A stretch of DNA of 64,000 nucleotides from Marinomonas polaris DSM 16579 (GCF_900129155.1 NZ_FQVF01000018.1:1-64000); one strand, 5' to 3'. Shown: positions 23,624 to 35,324, counted from the stretch's first letter. Numbers and translations are program-made. Notes: generated by a model from the letters alone, not told the origin.

Positions 23624-23941
23624 ATGCACACTACAAAAATTTCTGGACACCATATCGATGTAACCCCAGCCATAAAAGATCATATCAATGAAAAACTCAG
23701 CAAAATTTCGAAGCTTACAGACCAAATAACCTCGGTCAATGTCACTTTACTTAAGGACAACAAAAGTCAAAAAGCGGAAGCAATCGTACATATTCCAGGC
23801 AAAGAAATATTTGCCGCGGCCTCCTCTGAAGACAGATTATTTCACGCGATTGATGACATGGTTGACAAGTTAGCCAAGCAAATAGACAAATATAAAACCA
23901 AACAATCCAGTGCGAATCACAACCCTGTGACGACCCACTAG
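23624..23941 (+). CDS. hpf: Ribosome hibernation promoting factor (HPF/YfiA family)
   Basis: The 105-residue protein has the short HPF/YfiA fold: MHTTKISGHHIDVTPAIKDH, then SVNVTLLKDNKSQKAEAIVH and EDRLFHAIDDMVDKLAKQID. Such proteins bind the 30S decoding centre in stationary phase and hold ribosomes inactive, as 100S dimers (HPF) or 70S (YfiA). It starts behind CAGGAG. It does not sit in the rpoN-hpf-ptsN operon where HPF is often found, so it could be a second family member; the Hpf versus YfiA choice is open. Confidence 0.85.
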   Translation: MHTTKISGHHIDVTPAIKDHINEKLSKISKLTDQITSVNVTLLKDNKSQKAEAIVHIPGKEIFAAASSEDRLFHAIDDMVDKLAKQIDKYKTKQSSANHNPVTTH

Positions 23942-23979
23942 TTACCTAAAACCACTTAACTCTTCCTTCATTATTTTGA

Positions 23980-24007
23980 AAAAACACCGCGATTCTGCGG
24001 TGTTTTT
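23980..24007 (+). terminator. Terminator after hpf
   Basis: Stem ACACCGC/GCGGTGT with a 6-base loop is followed by TTTTT. Confidence 0.8.
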
Positions 24008-24106
24008 CTGTATTTATACTTTAGATAAACAATCAAGCTTGAAGTTTGGAACTTTCAGCCGCATATTAAGTCTATTGATAGTCTTAAACCCTAAAGGAGT
24101 AATCTC

Positions 24107-24760
24107 ATGCGTTACACAGAAGCCCTTTCGACACATTCGTCACAAGCGGCAAACAAAACGCTCCGCAATACTTACGGACTGTTGTCGCTTACCCTATTGT
24201 TCAGCGCCTTCACTGCGGGCATGAGCATGGCTTTCAACTTACCCCATCCTGGCCTAATTATTACTCTAGTAGGCTTTTATGGTTTGCTTTTCCTAACACA
24301 CAAATTTAAGAACAGTTCTGCGGGTCTTCTTTGTGTATTTGCATTAACTGGATTTATGGGCATTACCCTTGGGCCTATATTAAGCATGTACATGAATATG
24401 CCTGGCGGCGGCAGCTTGATCATGAGCGCATTAGGCATCACTGGCCTATCTTTCCTAGGCTTATCTGCTTATGCACTTATTTCGAAGAAAGACTTCAGCT
24501 TCCTTAACGGATTCATCACTGTTGGTTTCTTTGTTTTATTGTTCGCGGTGATTGCTGGTATTTTCATTAAAATGCCTGCGCTACAAATTTTCATCTCTGC
24601 TGGTTTTGCGCTTTTCTCTGCGGCGGTTATTTTGCTGCAAACGAGCCAAATCGTACGTGGCGGTGAAACTAACTACATAGTTGCAACAGTGACTCTGTAT
24701 GTTTCCCTATACAACATGTTCCTAAGCGTATTGTCTCTTCTTGGTATGTCTCGCGATTAA
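24107..24760 (+). CDS. yccA: BI-1/YccA-family inner-membrane protein
   Basis: The 217-residue protein is made of about seven membrane helices and matches the Bax-inhibitor-1 family members YccA/YbhL (NKTLRNTYGLLSLTLLFSAF, then ALTGFMGITLGPILSMYM, ILLQTSQIVRGGETNYI near the end). In E. coli YccA interacts with the FtsH protease and modulates it. Start 24107 follows AAAGGAG. In many gammaproteobacteria it stands directly before the tus genes, as here. Confidence 0.9.
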   Translation: MRYTEALSTHSSQAANKTLRNTYGLLSLTLLFSAFTAGMSMAFNLPHPGLIITLVGFYGLLFLTHKFKNSSAGLLCVFALTGFMGITLGPILSMYMNMPGGGSLIMSALGITGLSFLGLSAYALISKKDFSFLNGFITVGFFVLLFAVIAGIFIKMPALQIFISAGFALFSAAVILLQTSQIVRGGETNYIVATVTLYVSLYNMFLSVLSLLGMSRD

Positions 24761-24780
24761 TCATCCGCCACACCAATACG

Positions 24781-24807
24781 AAAAGGCCGCTGACTGCGGC
24801 CTTTTTT
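24781..24807 (+). terminator. Terminator after yccA
   Basis: Stem GGCCGC/GCGGCC, loop TGACT, then six T. Confidence 0.85.
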
Positions 24808-24848
24808 ATGTGTAAAATTTGCTGCATCTCATACCAAGGTCATTTTTG

Positions 24849-25241
24849 ATGCAATACACTCTGCTCATCACTGGTTCCCCATATCAAAGCAAGGCTTGCC
24901 ACACAGCGCTTCGCTTTATCCGTGCCGCTCTAAATAAATACCCTGACAGTATAAAAGGCGTATTTTTTTATGAAGACGCCGTGCTTATTGGCAACCAGAC
25001 AGCACAGCCACCAAGAGATGAAATCAACCTAACCAAAGCTTGGCAAGAAATAGCAGAACAACACAAAGTCCCTTTGTATTTGTGCATTGCCGCTGCGGTA
25101 AGACGCGGCATCATTAACGAAAGTGAAAGCCGTCGTTATGAGTTAGAGCAACACACTCTTGCAGAGCACTTCCAGCTAGAAGGCTTGGGCACACTCGTTG
25201 ATTTAATGAATACCACGAATAAAATCATTCAGTTTAGGTAA
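24849..25241 (+). CDS. tusD: Sulfur relay protein TusD
   Basis: TusD is the sulfur-carrying subunit of the cytoplasmic TusBCD complex that passes persulfide from TusA to TusE. The 130-residue protein starts MQYTLLITGSPYQSKACHTA and has the active cysteine at residue 79 (LCIAAAVRRG). ATG 24849 was chosen over an in-frame upstream start at 24819 because it matches the family start. TusC follows after 4 bp. The pathway ends at MnmA (41096-42223), which makes 2-thiouridine at position 34 of Lys, Glu and Gln tRNAs. Confidence 0.95.
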   Translation: MQYTLLITGSPYQSKACHTALRFIRAALNKYPDSIKGVFFYEDAVLIGNQTAQPPRDEINLTKAWQEIAEQHKVPLYLCIAAAVRRGIINESESRRYELEQHTLAEHFQLEGLGTLVDLMNTTNKIIQFR

Positions 25242-25245
25242 CCTT

Positions 25246-25593
25246 ATGAAACACACCTTAATTCACCTAAACTCCAGCCCTTATTCCAGCTTAGCTTGCA
25301 AAGAAGGCTTAGATCTTGCTTTGGTTCTGGCCACCTTTGAACAGCCTGTCGATTTGTGTCTGTCTGGCGCCGCTCTCGCGATTTTGACGGATAATCAAGA
25401 CCCAACAGCAGAGCAAGGTAAAAACCTACATAAGCTGCTAGCTGGGCTAGAATTTTATGATATTGAAAACATCTATGTAGAAAAAGCTAATACATGGATT
25501 GAAGACAATCCAACGTGGCAAGGTGTTCATTCTCTTGATGGTGCCGAATGGCAGACATTGTTCTCACAATACCAACAGGTTTTCCGGTTTTAA
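25246..25593 (+). CDS. tusC: Sulfur relay protein TusC
   Basis: The 115-residue DsrF/TusC-family protein (LIHLNSSPYSSLACKEGLDL, then VDLCLSGAALAILTDNQDP) is a structural subunit of the TusBCD hexamer. It lies 4 bp after tusD and ends two bases before tusB, in the order D-C-B-E. No active cysteine is expected in this subunit. Confidence 0.93.
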   Translation: MKHTLIHLNSSPYSSLACKEGLDLALVLATFEQPVDLCLSGAALAILTDNQDPTAEQGKNLHKLLAGLEFYDIENIYVEKANTWIEDNPTWQGVHSLDGAEWQTLFSQYQQVFRF

Positions 25594-25595
25594 TT

Positions 25596-25883
25596 ATGCG
25601 ACTTCACCAAATAAATCAACTCGATTACCCAGCAACGTTAGAAACCACTTGGCAAAATAGCGTGCAGGCTGGCGACCAAATATTGCTGATTGAAGAAGGC
25701 TTTTTAAGACTGATTCAGCACGCCAACACAATGCAAACGCTGGCCGAAGAAAAACACGCCGAAATCTATTATCTACAAAGCGATGCAACGGCTTATGGCT
25801 TATCACCACAATTAGGCACCGCTCTCTCAGAAGAAGAATGGGTCGATTTAACCTTTACTGCCGAAGCGAACATTAGTTGGTAA
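25596..25883 (+). CDS. tusB: Sulfur relay protein TusB
   Basis: The 95-residue protein (MRLHQINQLDY, then GDQILLIEEGFLRLI, ending AEANISW) matches DsrH/TusB in length and in its terminal Ser-Trp. ATG 25596 directly follows the tusC stop. It is the third subunit of the TusBCD complex. The in-frame start at 25548 would overlap tusC by 46 bp and is less likely. Confidence 0.9.
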   Translation: MRLHQINQLDYPATLETTWQNSVQAGDQILLIEEGFLRLIQHANTMQTLAEEKHAEIYYLQSDATAYGLSPQLGTALSEEEWVDLTFTAEANISW

Positions 25884-25888
25884 TCAAT

Positions 25889-26209
25889 ATGACAGACAAT
25901 ACAGTAGTTTTAGACGAAGAAGGTTACTTGCTCAATCTACAAGACTGGACACCAGAGCTTGCCAATCAACTGGCGCAAGATGTTGACGTTGAACTCACGG
26001 ATGCTCATTGGGAAATTATTCATTTGTTGCGCGACTTCTATAAAGAATTTGAAGTCTCTCCTGCCATGCGACCACTGGTAAAAGCGGTATCAAAAAAACT
26101 AGGCGCAGAAAAAGGACGCAGCATTTATCTAATGACGCTTTTCCCCGGCAGCCCGCCTAAGTTAGCAGCAAAGATTGCTGGCCTTCCAAAACCAGCAAAT
26201 TGTTTATAA
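25889..26209 (+). CDS. tusE: Sulfur relay protein TusE (DsrC family)
   Basis: TusE accepts sulfur from TusD and hands it to MnmA on the tRNA. The 106-residue protein has the DsrC fold (YLLNLQDWTPELANQLAQD, then HWEIIHLLRDFYKEFE, RSIYLMTLFPGSP) and the catalytic cysteine as the penultimate residue (KPANCL). The start at 25889 lies five bases after tusB. The operon ends at the terminator at 26234-26262. Confidence 0.95.
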   Translation: MTDNTVVLDEEGYLLNLQDWTPELANQLAQDVDVELTDAHWEIIHLLRDFYKEFEVSPAMRPLVKAVSKKLGAEKGRSIYLMTLFPGSPPKLAAKIAGLPKPANCL

Positions 26210-26233
26210 AAGGACATAAATTTTTAACACAAT

Positions 26234-26262
26234 AAAACGGAGCCATATTTAGGCTCCGTTTT
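26234..26262. terminator. Bidirectional terminator between tusE and cobA
   Basis: Stem AAAACGGAGCC/GGCTCCGTTTT with a 7-base loop serves the convergent tusE (+) and cobA (-) genes. Confidence 0.85.
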
Positions 26263-26290
26263 ATTTGAACGCTTTAAACAATAAACAAAT

Positions 26291-27034
26291 TTAGTACTTA
26301 CCGTACCACTCTAATTTCTTCTGCAAGGTCACAACCTCACCAATTATCAATAATGCTGGCGATTTCGCTTCATTCACCACGGACACTTCATAGACATCTT
26401 GAATGGTGGACGTAAAAACACGCTGCTCACTGGTTGTGCCTTTTTCAACAATTGCCACCGGCATGAATGGACTCATACCAAAGCGTATCAACGACTGAGA
26501 GATGTCTTTAAGGCCTGTTAAGCCCATATAAATGACCAAGGTTTGCGCTGGATGCACCAACTCTTCCCAAGGTAACTCTGTCGTGCCGTCTTTCAAATGA
26601 CCTGTGAGAAATCGAACCGACTGAGCATAATCGCGATGCGTTAAAGGTATCCCAGCATAAGCCGCGCAACCGGCTGCTGCAGTAACACCTGGAACCACTT
26701 CAAAAGGCACGCCCTCTTCAATTAATTCCTCAAGCTCTTCACCACCACGCCCAAATATAAAAGGATCGCCGCCTTTTAAACGTACTACCATGTGGCCTTC
26801 TTTGGCCTTGGCAGCAAGCAGGCTATTAATCTCTTCTTGCGGAAGGCTATGCAAAGACTTGGCTTTACCCACATACATTTTTTCTGCTGACTCAGGAATT
26901 AGCTCAATAATTTCTTTGCCAACCAAGCGATCATACAAAACCACATCAGCCATTTTTAATAAACGATATGCTTTTAACGTCAATAACTCAGGATCACCTG
27001 GACCCGCACCAATCAAATAGACCTTGCCCGTCAT
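26291..27034 (-). CDS. cobA: Uroporphyrinogen-III C-methyltransferase
   Basis: The enzyme uses two S-adenosylmethionines to convert uroporphyrinogen III to precorrin-2 for siroheme or cobalamin. The 247-residue protein has [20 protein letters not shown] at the N-terminus, [11 protein letters not shown], and the SAM-binding [16 protein letters not shown] near 80-97. It lacks the CysG dehydrogenase/ferrochelatase domain, so those steps need another protein. Start 27034 has GGAAG two bases upstream; an in-frame start at 27058 is weaker. It lies after serS on the same strand with a terminator between. Confidence 0.93.
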   Translation of the reverse strand: MTGKVYLIGAGPGDPELLTLKAYRLLKMADVVLYDRLVGKEIIELIPESAEKMYVGKAKSLHSLPQEEINSLLAAKAKEGHMVVRLKGGDPFIFGRGGEELEELIEEGVPFEVVPGVTAAAGCAAYAGIPLTHRDYAQSVRFLTGHLKDGTTELPWEELVHPAQTLVIYMGLTGLKDISQSLIRFGMSPFMPVAIVEKGTTSEQRVFTSTIQDVYEVSVVNEAKSPALLIIGEVVTLQKKLEWYGKY

Positions 27035-27060
27035 AACTTCCAATATCCACTCATACAAAA

Positions 27061-27083
27061 AAAGCCTCCATTGAGGCTTTTTT
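27061..27083 (-). terminator. Terminator after serS
   Basis: Stem AAAAGCCTC/GAGGCTTTT with loop CATT and flanking A/T tracts lies 16 bp behind the serS stop. Confidence 0.85.
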
Positions 27084-27098
27084 ATTAGAAAATTTAGC

Positions 27099-28421
<1,323 letters not shown>

Positions 28422-28467
28422 TCAGTGTGTATAAATAAATTAGGGTGTCTTCAAACAATAACAGGGA

Positions 28468-28839
28468 TCAAAAAAAACGAGTAACGGCCATACCAGCCGC
28501 TAAACCAGCAATCCCTAAAACACAACTCAATAATAAATAGCTTACAGCACTTAGCCAAGCCTGCATGTTAATAAGAGAGACAATTTCCAAAGAAAAAGTA
28601 GAAAAAGTGGTAAATGCCCCTAAAAAACCAACCATAATCAGAGGCCGATACGGTTCAAGGGATGGCATGCGTTCGCTTATCACTACAAACGCCACGCCCA
28701 TCAACACACAACCTAGTACATTAATTAGCATAGTGGCGAAAGGAAAATGATGATTCCAGTAGATATTGACCCATCTCGTCATACCATAACGGCTTAATGC
28801 GCCAAACGCACCACCAATGGCAATCATAAAATACATCAT
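28468..28839 (-). CDS. crcB: Fluoride channel CrcB/FluC
   Basis: The 123-residue membrane protein has four helices and the Fluc signature motifs GGAFGALSRYGMTRW and GFLGAFTTFSTFSLE. It exports fluoride as a dual-topology dimer. Its start overlaps the rarA stop by four bases, so it is translated from the rarA message. No fluoride riboswitch is possible in the usual upstream position because rarA coding sequence is there. Confidence 0.95.
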   Translation of the reverse strand: MMYFMIAIGGAFGALSRYGMTRWVNIYWNHHFPFATMLINVLGCVLMGVAFVVISERMPSLEPYRPLIMVGFLGAFTTFSTFSLEIVSLINMQAWLSAVSYLLLSCVLGIAGLAAGMAVTRFF

Positions 28840-30218
28840 TCTTCATCCCCTTGAGCTAAGCCTTGCGAAAAAGAGTCATAACGTTGTAATGGGCTGTGAT
28901 TATCTAAATCAGACAACCAAGCAAGCTTGTCATTGATTCTTTTCTCTAGGCCGCGATCTGTCGGCTGATAATAACGCATATTGACCAATTCTTCTGGCAT
29001 ATAGTTTTCACCGGCGGCGTAAGCATGCTCTTCATTATGAGCATAGCGATACTCATCGCCGTGCCCCATGCTTTTCGCCAAGGAGGTAGGTGCATTACGC
29101 AGATGTGCTGGCACTTCATAACTGGGTTGTGCCGCGACATCAGACATTGCTTGATTAAAGGCTTTATAAACTGCATTACTCTTAGGTGCGCACGCCATGT
29201 ATACAGCAGCTTGTGCAATAGCACGATTCCCTTCACCCGGACCAACTCGCTCAAAGACATCCCAAGCGTTTAAGCCGATTTGCAAGGCTCGCGGATCCGC
29301 ATTACCAATATCTTCTGATGCAATAGCTAGTAAGCGACGCGCTATGTACAAAGGATCACAGCCACCATCGAGCATACGCGCCATCCAATATAAGGCACCA
29401 TCAGGCGAAGAGCCACGAACGGATTTATGAAACGCAGAGATTTGATCGTAAAATACATCGCCTTTACGATCAAAACGACGAACACTGCCACCCAGCACAT
29501 CTTCCAACTGCTCTTGAGTCACCTTACTTCCTGGCTCCACAAGATCAGATAATATCTCTAAGAAATTAAGGCCTCGACGAATATCACCATCAGCGGCTTG
29601 AGCCAATACAGACAGAAAGTAATCGTCTATTTGAAAACCACTTTCTTGAGAGTAGGCGGCAATGCCTTGTTCGTGATTTTTCAAGGCTCGCACAAGCACA
29701 AGCTTAACCTCATCTGCGCTCGGTGTTTTCAAGCGATAAACACGCGCTCTAGATAGCAATGCAGAATTCAATTCAAAGGCTGGGTTTTCCGTGGTTGCAC
29801 CGATAAACAAAAAGGTGCCATCTTCAATGAAGGGCAAAAAAGCGTCTTGCTGTGACTTATTAAAACGATGCACTTCATCGACAAACAAAACCGTCTGAGT
29901 GCCGCTCATCTGACGCAGATTTTTTGCTTGATCTACCGCCGCTCGAATTTCTTTAACGCCAGACATGACAGCTGAGATTTCAATAAACTGCGCATCTAAT
30001 GCGTGAGATAAAAGCTGAGCAAAAGTGGTCTTCCCTACTCCCGGAGGACCCCACAGAATAAAAGAATGGCAATGACCTGTTTCCACCATTCTTCGCAACG
30101 GCTTTCCCGGACCAACCAAGTGCGACTGCCCGATGTAGTCATCGAGACTAGCAGGTCGCATTCTGGCTGCCAGAGGCTGATAAGCCCCTGTTGGCATGTC
30201 CGAAAAAAGATCCTTCAT
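28836..30218 (-). CDS. rarA: Replication-associated recombination ATPase RarA
   Basis: RarA (MgsA) is a clamp-loader-like AAA+ ATPase acting at stalled forks with SSB. The 460-residue protein begins MKDLFSDMPTGAYQPLAARM and has Walker A GPPGVGKTT near residue 57, Walker B TVLFVDEVHRF, sensor GATTENPAF and the C-terminal MgsA domain (DGGCDPLYIARRLLAIASED). It lies between lolA and crcB, overlapping both slightly (1 and 4 bp), which fits one operon. Confidence 0.96.
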   Translation of the reverse strand: MKDLFSDMPTGAYQPLAARMRPASLDDYIGQSHLVGPGKPLRRMVETGHCHSFILWGPPGVGKTTFAQLLSHALDAQFIEISAVMSGVKEIRAAVDQAKNLRQMSGTQTVLFVDEVHRFNKSQQDAFLPFIEDGTFLFIGATTENPAFELNSALLSRARVYRLKTPSADEVKLVLVRALKNHEQGIAAYSQESGFQIDDYFLSVLAQAADGDIRRGLNFLEILSDLVEPGSKVTQEQLEDVLGGSVRRFDRKGDVFYDQISAFHKSVRGSSPDGALYWMARMLDGGCDPLYIARRLLAIASEDIGNADPRALQIGLNAWDVFERVGPGEGNRAIAQAAVYMACAPKSNAVYKAFNQAMSDVAAQPSYEVPAHLRNAPTSLAKSMGHGDEYRYAHNEEHAYAAGENYMPEELVNMRYYQPTDRGLEKRINDKLAWLSDLDNHSPLQRYDSFSQGLAQGDEE

Positions 30219-30844
30219 TACTGACCTTCTACAATCACATCCACGTTAGCAGGCAAATCTAAGACAAAATTTTCTTTCGCCACGCCTTCATGTGTCTCAA
30301 CATTTTTAAACTCAATCACAGTTGTTTGTCCTAGCGCATCCAAGATACTCATCGCGCTAATCACTTTATTACGAAAAGACAGAGTCAATGTTTGAAATAA
30401 GTCTTGATCCTCTTTCGGCGCTAAACGAAATTTTTCATCGCCAAGCGTTGTCACATTGTAGTGTGGAAGCACTTCTGCCGCTGGCTGCCCCAACAATGCA
30501 GCTGGAGAATTGCCTACCGCACCAGACAAAGGCTTCTTCGTCGCTTGCTCTAAATCCACATCCCAAACGGTAATATATTTACCATCAGAAATAATACGCT
30601 GAGCAAAAGGCGTCACGCTATCCCAAACAAATTGATTAGGCTTTGCAAGAAGAAAAATACCTTCACTTACTTGCAGCTGCTTACCTTTTTCATCATAAGT
30701 GACTTGTCGAAACTCACCTTCAATATTACGGTTCAACTCTAACAAACTTTCTATCGAGCTGGTTGCATCGGCTGCTTGTACCATCGCTGTCTGAAAAACC
30801 GTTACGATAGTAAACATAGCCATAGTGACTAATTTATTTAACAA
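30218..30844 (-). CDS. lolA: Outer-membrane lipoprotein carrier LolA
   Basis: LolA ferries lipoproteins across the periplasm from LolCDE to LolB. The likely start is TTG 30844 behind GGAG; ATG 30865 is also in frame but lacks a good site. The 208-residue precursor has a signal peptide ending VQAADA and the LolA pattern: SLLELNRNIEGEFRQVTYDE, SEGIFLLAKPNQFVWDS, QRIISDGKYITVWDVDLEQA. It lies between ftsK and rarA as in E. coli, with the rarA start overlapping its stop. Confidence 0.93.
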   Translation of the reverse strand: MLNKLVTMAMFTIVTVFQTAMVQAADATSSIESLLELNRNIEGEFRQVTYDEKGKQLQVSEGIFLLAKPNQFVWDSVTPFAQRIISDGKYITVWDVDLEQATKKPLSGAVGNSPAALLGQPAAEVLPHYNVTTLGDEKFRLAPKEDQDLFQTLTLSFRNKVISAMSILDALGQTTVIEFKNVETHEGVAKENFVLDLPANVDVIVEGQ

Positions 30845-30911
30845 GTTGCATCTCCATAAAAACATTAAAAATAAGAGTTCCGAAAAACAAGAACTCTTGA
30901 ACCATCATTCT

Positions 30912-33680
30912 TTATTCTGGAATCAAAATATCACGCTGTCCGTTGGTCCCCATTGGGCCAACTAGACCAGCAGCTTCCATCGATTCAACCAAGTTAGCCG
31001 CTCTGTTGTAACCTATTTTTAATCGCCGCTGAATAGAGGATATCGAAGCTTTACGCGTTTCAATGACAATTTTCACAGCATCATCATAAAGTGCATCTTT
31101 ATCTTCTCCACCGCCGTCCGTCATGAGATCTTCAGGGTTCACTACCACATCCTGGATATAGTCTGGTTCACCTCGTTTTTTCCACTCTTCAACCACGGCA
31201 TGTACTTCTTCATCAGATACAAAGGCACCATGCACACGAATTGGAGTTGGCAAACCTGCGGGTAGATACAACATATCACCCATACCCAAAAGCTGATCTG
31301 CACCGCCTTGATCAAGAATCGTTCGGGAGTCAATTTTCGAAGAAACCTGGAATGCCATACGGGTTGGAATGTTCGCTTTTATCAAGCCAGTAATAACATC
31401 CACTGAAGGTCGTTGTGTCGCGAGAATTAAGTGAATCCCTGCAGCACGCGCCTTCTGTGCAATACGAGCGATTAGTTCTTCCACTTTTTTGCCGACAATC
31501 ATCATCATGTCGGCAAATTCATCAACGATAATTACAATGTAAGGCAAAGGCTCTAAATGTGGCACAGTGCGAGCGACACCATCTTCTGAGAACATGGCCA
31601 TTTCAGGCTGCCATAATGGATCTTGAATTGGCTTACCCGCTTCAATAGCATCACGTACTTTTTTGTTGTAACCCGCTATATTCCGTACACCAAGCTTTGA
31701 CATCAATTTATAGCGACGTTCCATTTCATCTACCGACCAACGCAAACCATTGGCGGCATCTTTCATGTCAGTAATAACTGGCGTCAACAGATGAGGGATA
31801 CCTTCATAAATCGACAACTCCAGCATTTTAGGGTCGACCATGATCATACGCACTTCATTGGGTGTCGACTTCAGCAACATACTTAAAATCATTGCGTTAA
31901 CACCAACCGACTTACCCGAACCTGTGGTACCAGCTACCAGCACGTGAGGCATTTTTGCTAAATCGACAACAACAGGCTCACCAGAAATATCGTGACCAAG
32001 CGATAAAGTAAGCGGCGAAGAAGATCGATCGTAGGCGTCACAGTTTATTACTTCAGCAAAATATACAGTATCGCGAACCTGATTAGGAATCTCGATCCCG
32101 ATAGTCGATTTACCAGCAATCACCTCCACCACTCGCACACTCATCACACTCAAAGAACGCGCAAGGTCTTTAGCTAAATTGGTAATACGGGAAACTTTCA
32201 CACCTGGTGCTGGCTGAATCTCAAAGCGAGTAATAACAGGGCCAGGGTTAACTTCAACCACATCAGCTTTTACCCCAAAGTCTTGCAAGCGCTGCTCTAG
32301 CAACTCAGATAGCGCCAACAATTCATCTTCTGAATAGCCACCCTGCTTAGGCTTAGGAGTAGTTAATACCGAGCGATCTGGTAACGAATAAGCCTCTATT
32401 TTTTTGTTACTGTCTACTTCATCTGCATAAGGACCACTAAGGGAATCTAGCTGTTTAGCTTCAGACAGAGTACGAAATGCAGGTTTATGTGCTGGAGGAA
32501 TCGTCGAAGGCTGTTTATCATCATTAAACAGCATGGCATCAGCTTGCTCTTTAGAAATACTTGAGGGAACAACCTCTTGCTTATCCTCATCCTCCCATTC
32601 AAAAGGCTTCGCTGCTGCTGTTTGTTTAGGTTGAGCAATCTTGTCTTGTGCCGAGTCATCATGTTTTGCTGACCAAGACTCTTCGATATAAAGAGTATCG
32701 CCAAAATTGGCGTCTTTATCATCAAAGGATAGGTCGTCAACAGACAAATCATCTAAACCTCCAAACGCAGGCTCTTCATGAGTGATTGACAAATCCGATG
32801 GCGATTCATCTGCTTTAGCCGATTTAAATCTTGAAAACAGAGAAGGCAAACGAAACCTCGATTTCTTACCTTCCTCTAGATGAGATTCCTCACCTAATGA
32901 ATCTTCAAATAAAACGTTAGCATTTGACTGCTCTTTAACGACAGGCTCAACTTTCGTCGGTTCAATAGAAGCTTTTCTTCTCTTTCTGACAATAGCAGGC
33001 TCCTCTGCTTCATCAGCCATATCAACACTATCAGTAGCACTGGCTTTTTTACTGGCTTTTGCTTCACGGCTATTCGCCCATTTTTGGCGAACATACATAA
33101 CAAAGGTGTAAGCCCTCTCACCTAAACCGTCCATCACCCCTAACCAATGAACTTGAGATAATAAAGTAAAAGACAAAATCACCAAAGCCAAACTAACTAA
33201 GGTTGCACCATCATAACCAATAAAGCCATACAACAAGATCCCAAGGCCACGCCCCAATATCCCACCAGTACCATATTGCAATGAAGGCTCACCAACCGTA
33301 TGTAAAAAACATAAAACAGAGCCAAATGATAAATATAAGATGCTACCAACAGTACAAAGCAAAGCGTTATTAAGTGGTAACAAAGAGTGTGGGTTACGCC
33401 ATATAATTATAGCAACCCAGAAAAACAAAGGAGGCAAAGAATAAAACAAAGATCCAAAAAAGCCAGATGCTAAATCAGCAAGAATGGCACCGATTGGCCC
33501 CATAGAGTTTTGAGTTGCAGCGCCGCTACCTGAATAAAACCAACCAGCATCATCTGGGTTGTAGGTATAGGTCGCCAAACCAAAGAAGAATAAAAATAAC
33601 AAAGCCGCAATAAATGCCGCTTGCTTGGCAAACATATCCCAAATTGGTGATCGTACCGACTCACTCATTTTTTCTGACAA
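30912..33680 (-). CDS. ftsK: DNA translocase FtsK
   Basis: FtsK anchors at the division septum and pumps chromosome DNA to the dif site. The 922-residue protein has four to five N-terminal membrane helices (about 20-190), an acidic, Ser/Asp-rich linker (about 200-440), the motor domain with Walker A GTTGSGKS near residue 583 and Walker B-type [13 protein letters not shown], and the C-terminal winged-helix gamma domain ([20 protein letters not shown]) that reads KOPS. It is shorter than E. coli FtsK (1329) because of a shorter linker. Confidence 0.97.
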   Translation of the reverse strand: MSEKMSESVRSPIWDMFAKQAAFIAALLFLFFFGLATYTYNPDDAGWFYSGSGAATQNSMGPIGAILADLASGFFGSLFYSLPPLFFWVAIIIWRNPHSLLPLNNALLCTVGSILYLSFGSVLCFLHTVGEPSLQYGTGGILGRGLGILLYGFIGYDGATLVSLALVILSFTLLSQVHWLGVMDGLGERAYTFVMYVRQKWANSREAKASKKASATDSVDMADEAEEPAIVRKRRKASIEPTKVEPVVKEQSNANVLFEDSLGEESHLEEGKKSRFRLPSLFSRFKSAKADESPSDLSITHEEPAFGGLDDLSVDDLSFDDKDANFGDTLYIEESWSAKHDDSAQDKIAQPKQTAAAKPFEWEDEDKQEVVPSSISKEQADAMLFNDDKQPSTIPPAHKPAFRTLSEAKQLDSLSGPYADEVDSNKKIEAYSLPDRSVLTTPKPKQGGYSEDELLALSELLEQRLQDFGVKADVVEVNPGPVITRFEIQPAPGVKVSRITNLAKDLARSLSVMSVRVVEVIAGKSTIGIEIPNQVRDTVYFAEVINCDAYDRSSSPLTLSLGHDISGEPVVVDLAKMPHVLVAGTTGSGKSVGVNAMILSMLLKSTPNEVRMIMVDPKMLELSIYEGIPHLLTPVITDMKDAANGLRWSVDEMERRYKLMSKLGVRNIAGYNKKVRDAIEAGKPIQDPLWQPEMAMFSEDGVARTVPHLEPLPYIVIIVDEFADMMMIVGKKVEELIARIAQKARAAGIHLILATQRPSVDVITGLIKANIPTRMAFQVSSKIDSRTILDQGGADQLLGMGDMLYLPAGLPTPIRVHGAFVSDEEVHAVVEEWKKRGEPDYIQDVVVNPEDLMTDGGGEDKDALYDDAVKIVIETRKASISSIQRRLKIGYNRAANLVESMEAAGLVGPMGTNGQRDILIPE

Positions 33681-33759
33681 AACGCGCCTTCCTATCTTAT
33701 GCTAATCAAAACAAAACATGCCCCATACAGCTGAGTCATAAGTTCGCTAAGCTTACCAT

Positions 33760-33788
33760 AAAAAAAGCCAACCCAAAGGGCTGGCTTT
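33760..33788 (-). terminator. Terminator after the porin gene
   Basis: On the minus strand AAAGCCAGCCC pairs with GGGTTGGCTTT (one G-U pair) and a T-tract follows. Confidence 0.75.
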
Positions 33789-33827
33789 CGCTTTTACTAA
33801 GAAAGGCTTTCTTTATGAAGAAAAGTC

Positions 33828-34778
33828 TTAGAAGAAAACTTTAACACCAACAGTAGTTTGCTCTGCGCCATTTGTATCAGAACGAGCAGCTAGATCACCA
33901 GCGTAGTTTTTCACGTAGTAAGTCAAATCACCAGCTACATATTCAGCAATGAAATAAGTACCATCTGGCTTACCAGTAGATTCTAGATCTTGAGAGTACT
34001 CTAGAGTAAGAGTCAATGCATCTGTAGCAGCTAAAGCAACAGAAGCTGTTACTTGCTCAACATCTGTAGTTGTTGTAGTACCTTTCTCGCCAACACCGTA
34101 GTTCAAAGACAAAGTTGCAGGACCTGCAACAGTCTGAACACCAACGTTAACTGCGTTTGCATCACCTACAACACCACCAGAAAGACCAGCTTTAAATGCA
34201 CCAAAATCCATAACATAAGATGCAGCAAAACCAATTTCAGATTTCTTAGCGTCTACAGCCGCAACAGATTCATCAGCAGCTGTAGCTGGATCATCTGCTA
34301 CTGCAGAAACAGCTTTAACAGAGTTAGTTGCTTCCACGGCAATAGTTAGCTCAGGAGTTACTTTATAGCGGATACCTGTGTTATCTGTATCGCCTGCAGC
34401 GGTTTTAAGATCTACACCACCAAAAAGCTCATCCATACCCATGAAAGAACCAGTTGCAACAGTACCGTCAAAACGACCGAAAGAAACAGCGCCTTGTTTC
34501 ACGTACAGTTTTTCCATGCCGATCTTAGTGCCTTCGTCTACACCAGTAGTTTTCACTTCAAGCTCAGCGTAAACAATACCAGTATCAACGTGCAGCTCTA
34601 GTTCACCAAGATCAGTACCATCAGCAAGATCTTTAACGGCTTTAGAATCACCGTTGTAGGTAGTGTATTCAACACCAGCCTCACCAGTGATGATAGCATC
34701 AGCAGCGAAAGTAGCAGTAGAAACAGCAGCCGCAACAGCAGTTACCGCAAACACAGAAGCAAGTTTAATCGCTTTCAT
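33828..34778 (-). CDS. Outer-membrane porin, gram-negative type
   Basis: The 316-residue precursor has a classical signal peptide (MKAIKLASVFAVTAVAAAVS, cleavage after TFA-A), alternating beta-strand composition throughout, and the C-terminal outer-membrane sorting residue Phe (VGVKVFF). It resembles the trimeric general porins of marine gammaproteobacteria. The ribosome site AAGGGG lies seven bases before the start, and codon use looks restricted, as expected for an abundant protein. Substrate range cannot be told. Confidence 0.85.
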   Translation of the reverse strand: MKAIKLASVFAVTAVAAAVSTATFAADAIITGEAGVEYTTYNGDSKAVKDLADGTDLGELELHVDTGIVYAELEVKTTGVDEGTKIGMEKLYVKQGAVSFGRFDGTVATGSFMGMDELFGGVDLKTAAGDTDNTGIRYKVTPELTIAVEATNSVKAVSAVADDPATAADESVAAVDAKKSEIGFAASYVMDFGAFKAGLSGGVVGDANAVNVGVQTVAGPATLSLNYGVGEKGTTTTTDVEQVTASVALAATDALTLTLEYSQDLESTGKPDGTYFIAEYVAGDLTYYVKNYAGDLAARSDTNGAEQTTVGVKVFF

Positions 34779-35324
34779 TCAAGATTCCCCTTTATATTAT
34801 ATAATATGGTCTTGTAGACCTATCGATCGATTTTCATCTAACCAAGAAACGTTGTTAAATCAACGACTCATGTATCTTAAAACCTATCAGTTTCACTTTC
34901 ATGACAGTTGTCAAAAAAGCAAATATCTTGTAGTTCCGAATACCGTATTCGACTTATCTTTTCGAATTACTGTTTAGGACTGCACCGATTAAAACCAAGT
35001 TTTCCATTACGGGTCAAGCACTCCTTGCACTTTTTTTCTTTTTTTTTTCATTTTGCTCCCTTTTTTGGACAAAAAACACCCAACAAAAGCCTTAAAGAAC
35101 ATTTTTCTTAAGTTATTCATGCACATTAAAGACAATTAAGAATAACATTGTGTCAATAAGTAGCAAGAACAATATCTTTTCTTGCTCAATCTTAATTATC
35201 GGTGCACAGCTTTTTTTCTTTAGTTTTTTTAATAAAAAACATCCAAAGATAGTTTTTATGATTAAAAAAACTATAATCAGTAAATAAAAATGATCCGTAA
35301 AAAAACTGGGAACACAATCACCTC
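34779..35324. other. Long AT-rich intergenic region between porin and aat
   Basis: The 546 bp between the divergent genes holds the porin leader and, at about 35029-35051, a nearly pure T-tract. No frame with a ribosome site was found. The size suggests extended regulatory DNA for the porin, but no specific operator was recognised. Confidence 0.6.

Noticed and set aside
28468..30218. Fluoride riboswitch before crcB
   Set aside because: crcB overlaps the rarA coding region by 4 bp, leaving no leader for the aptamer.
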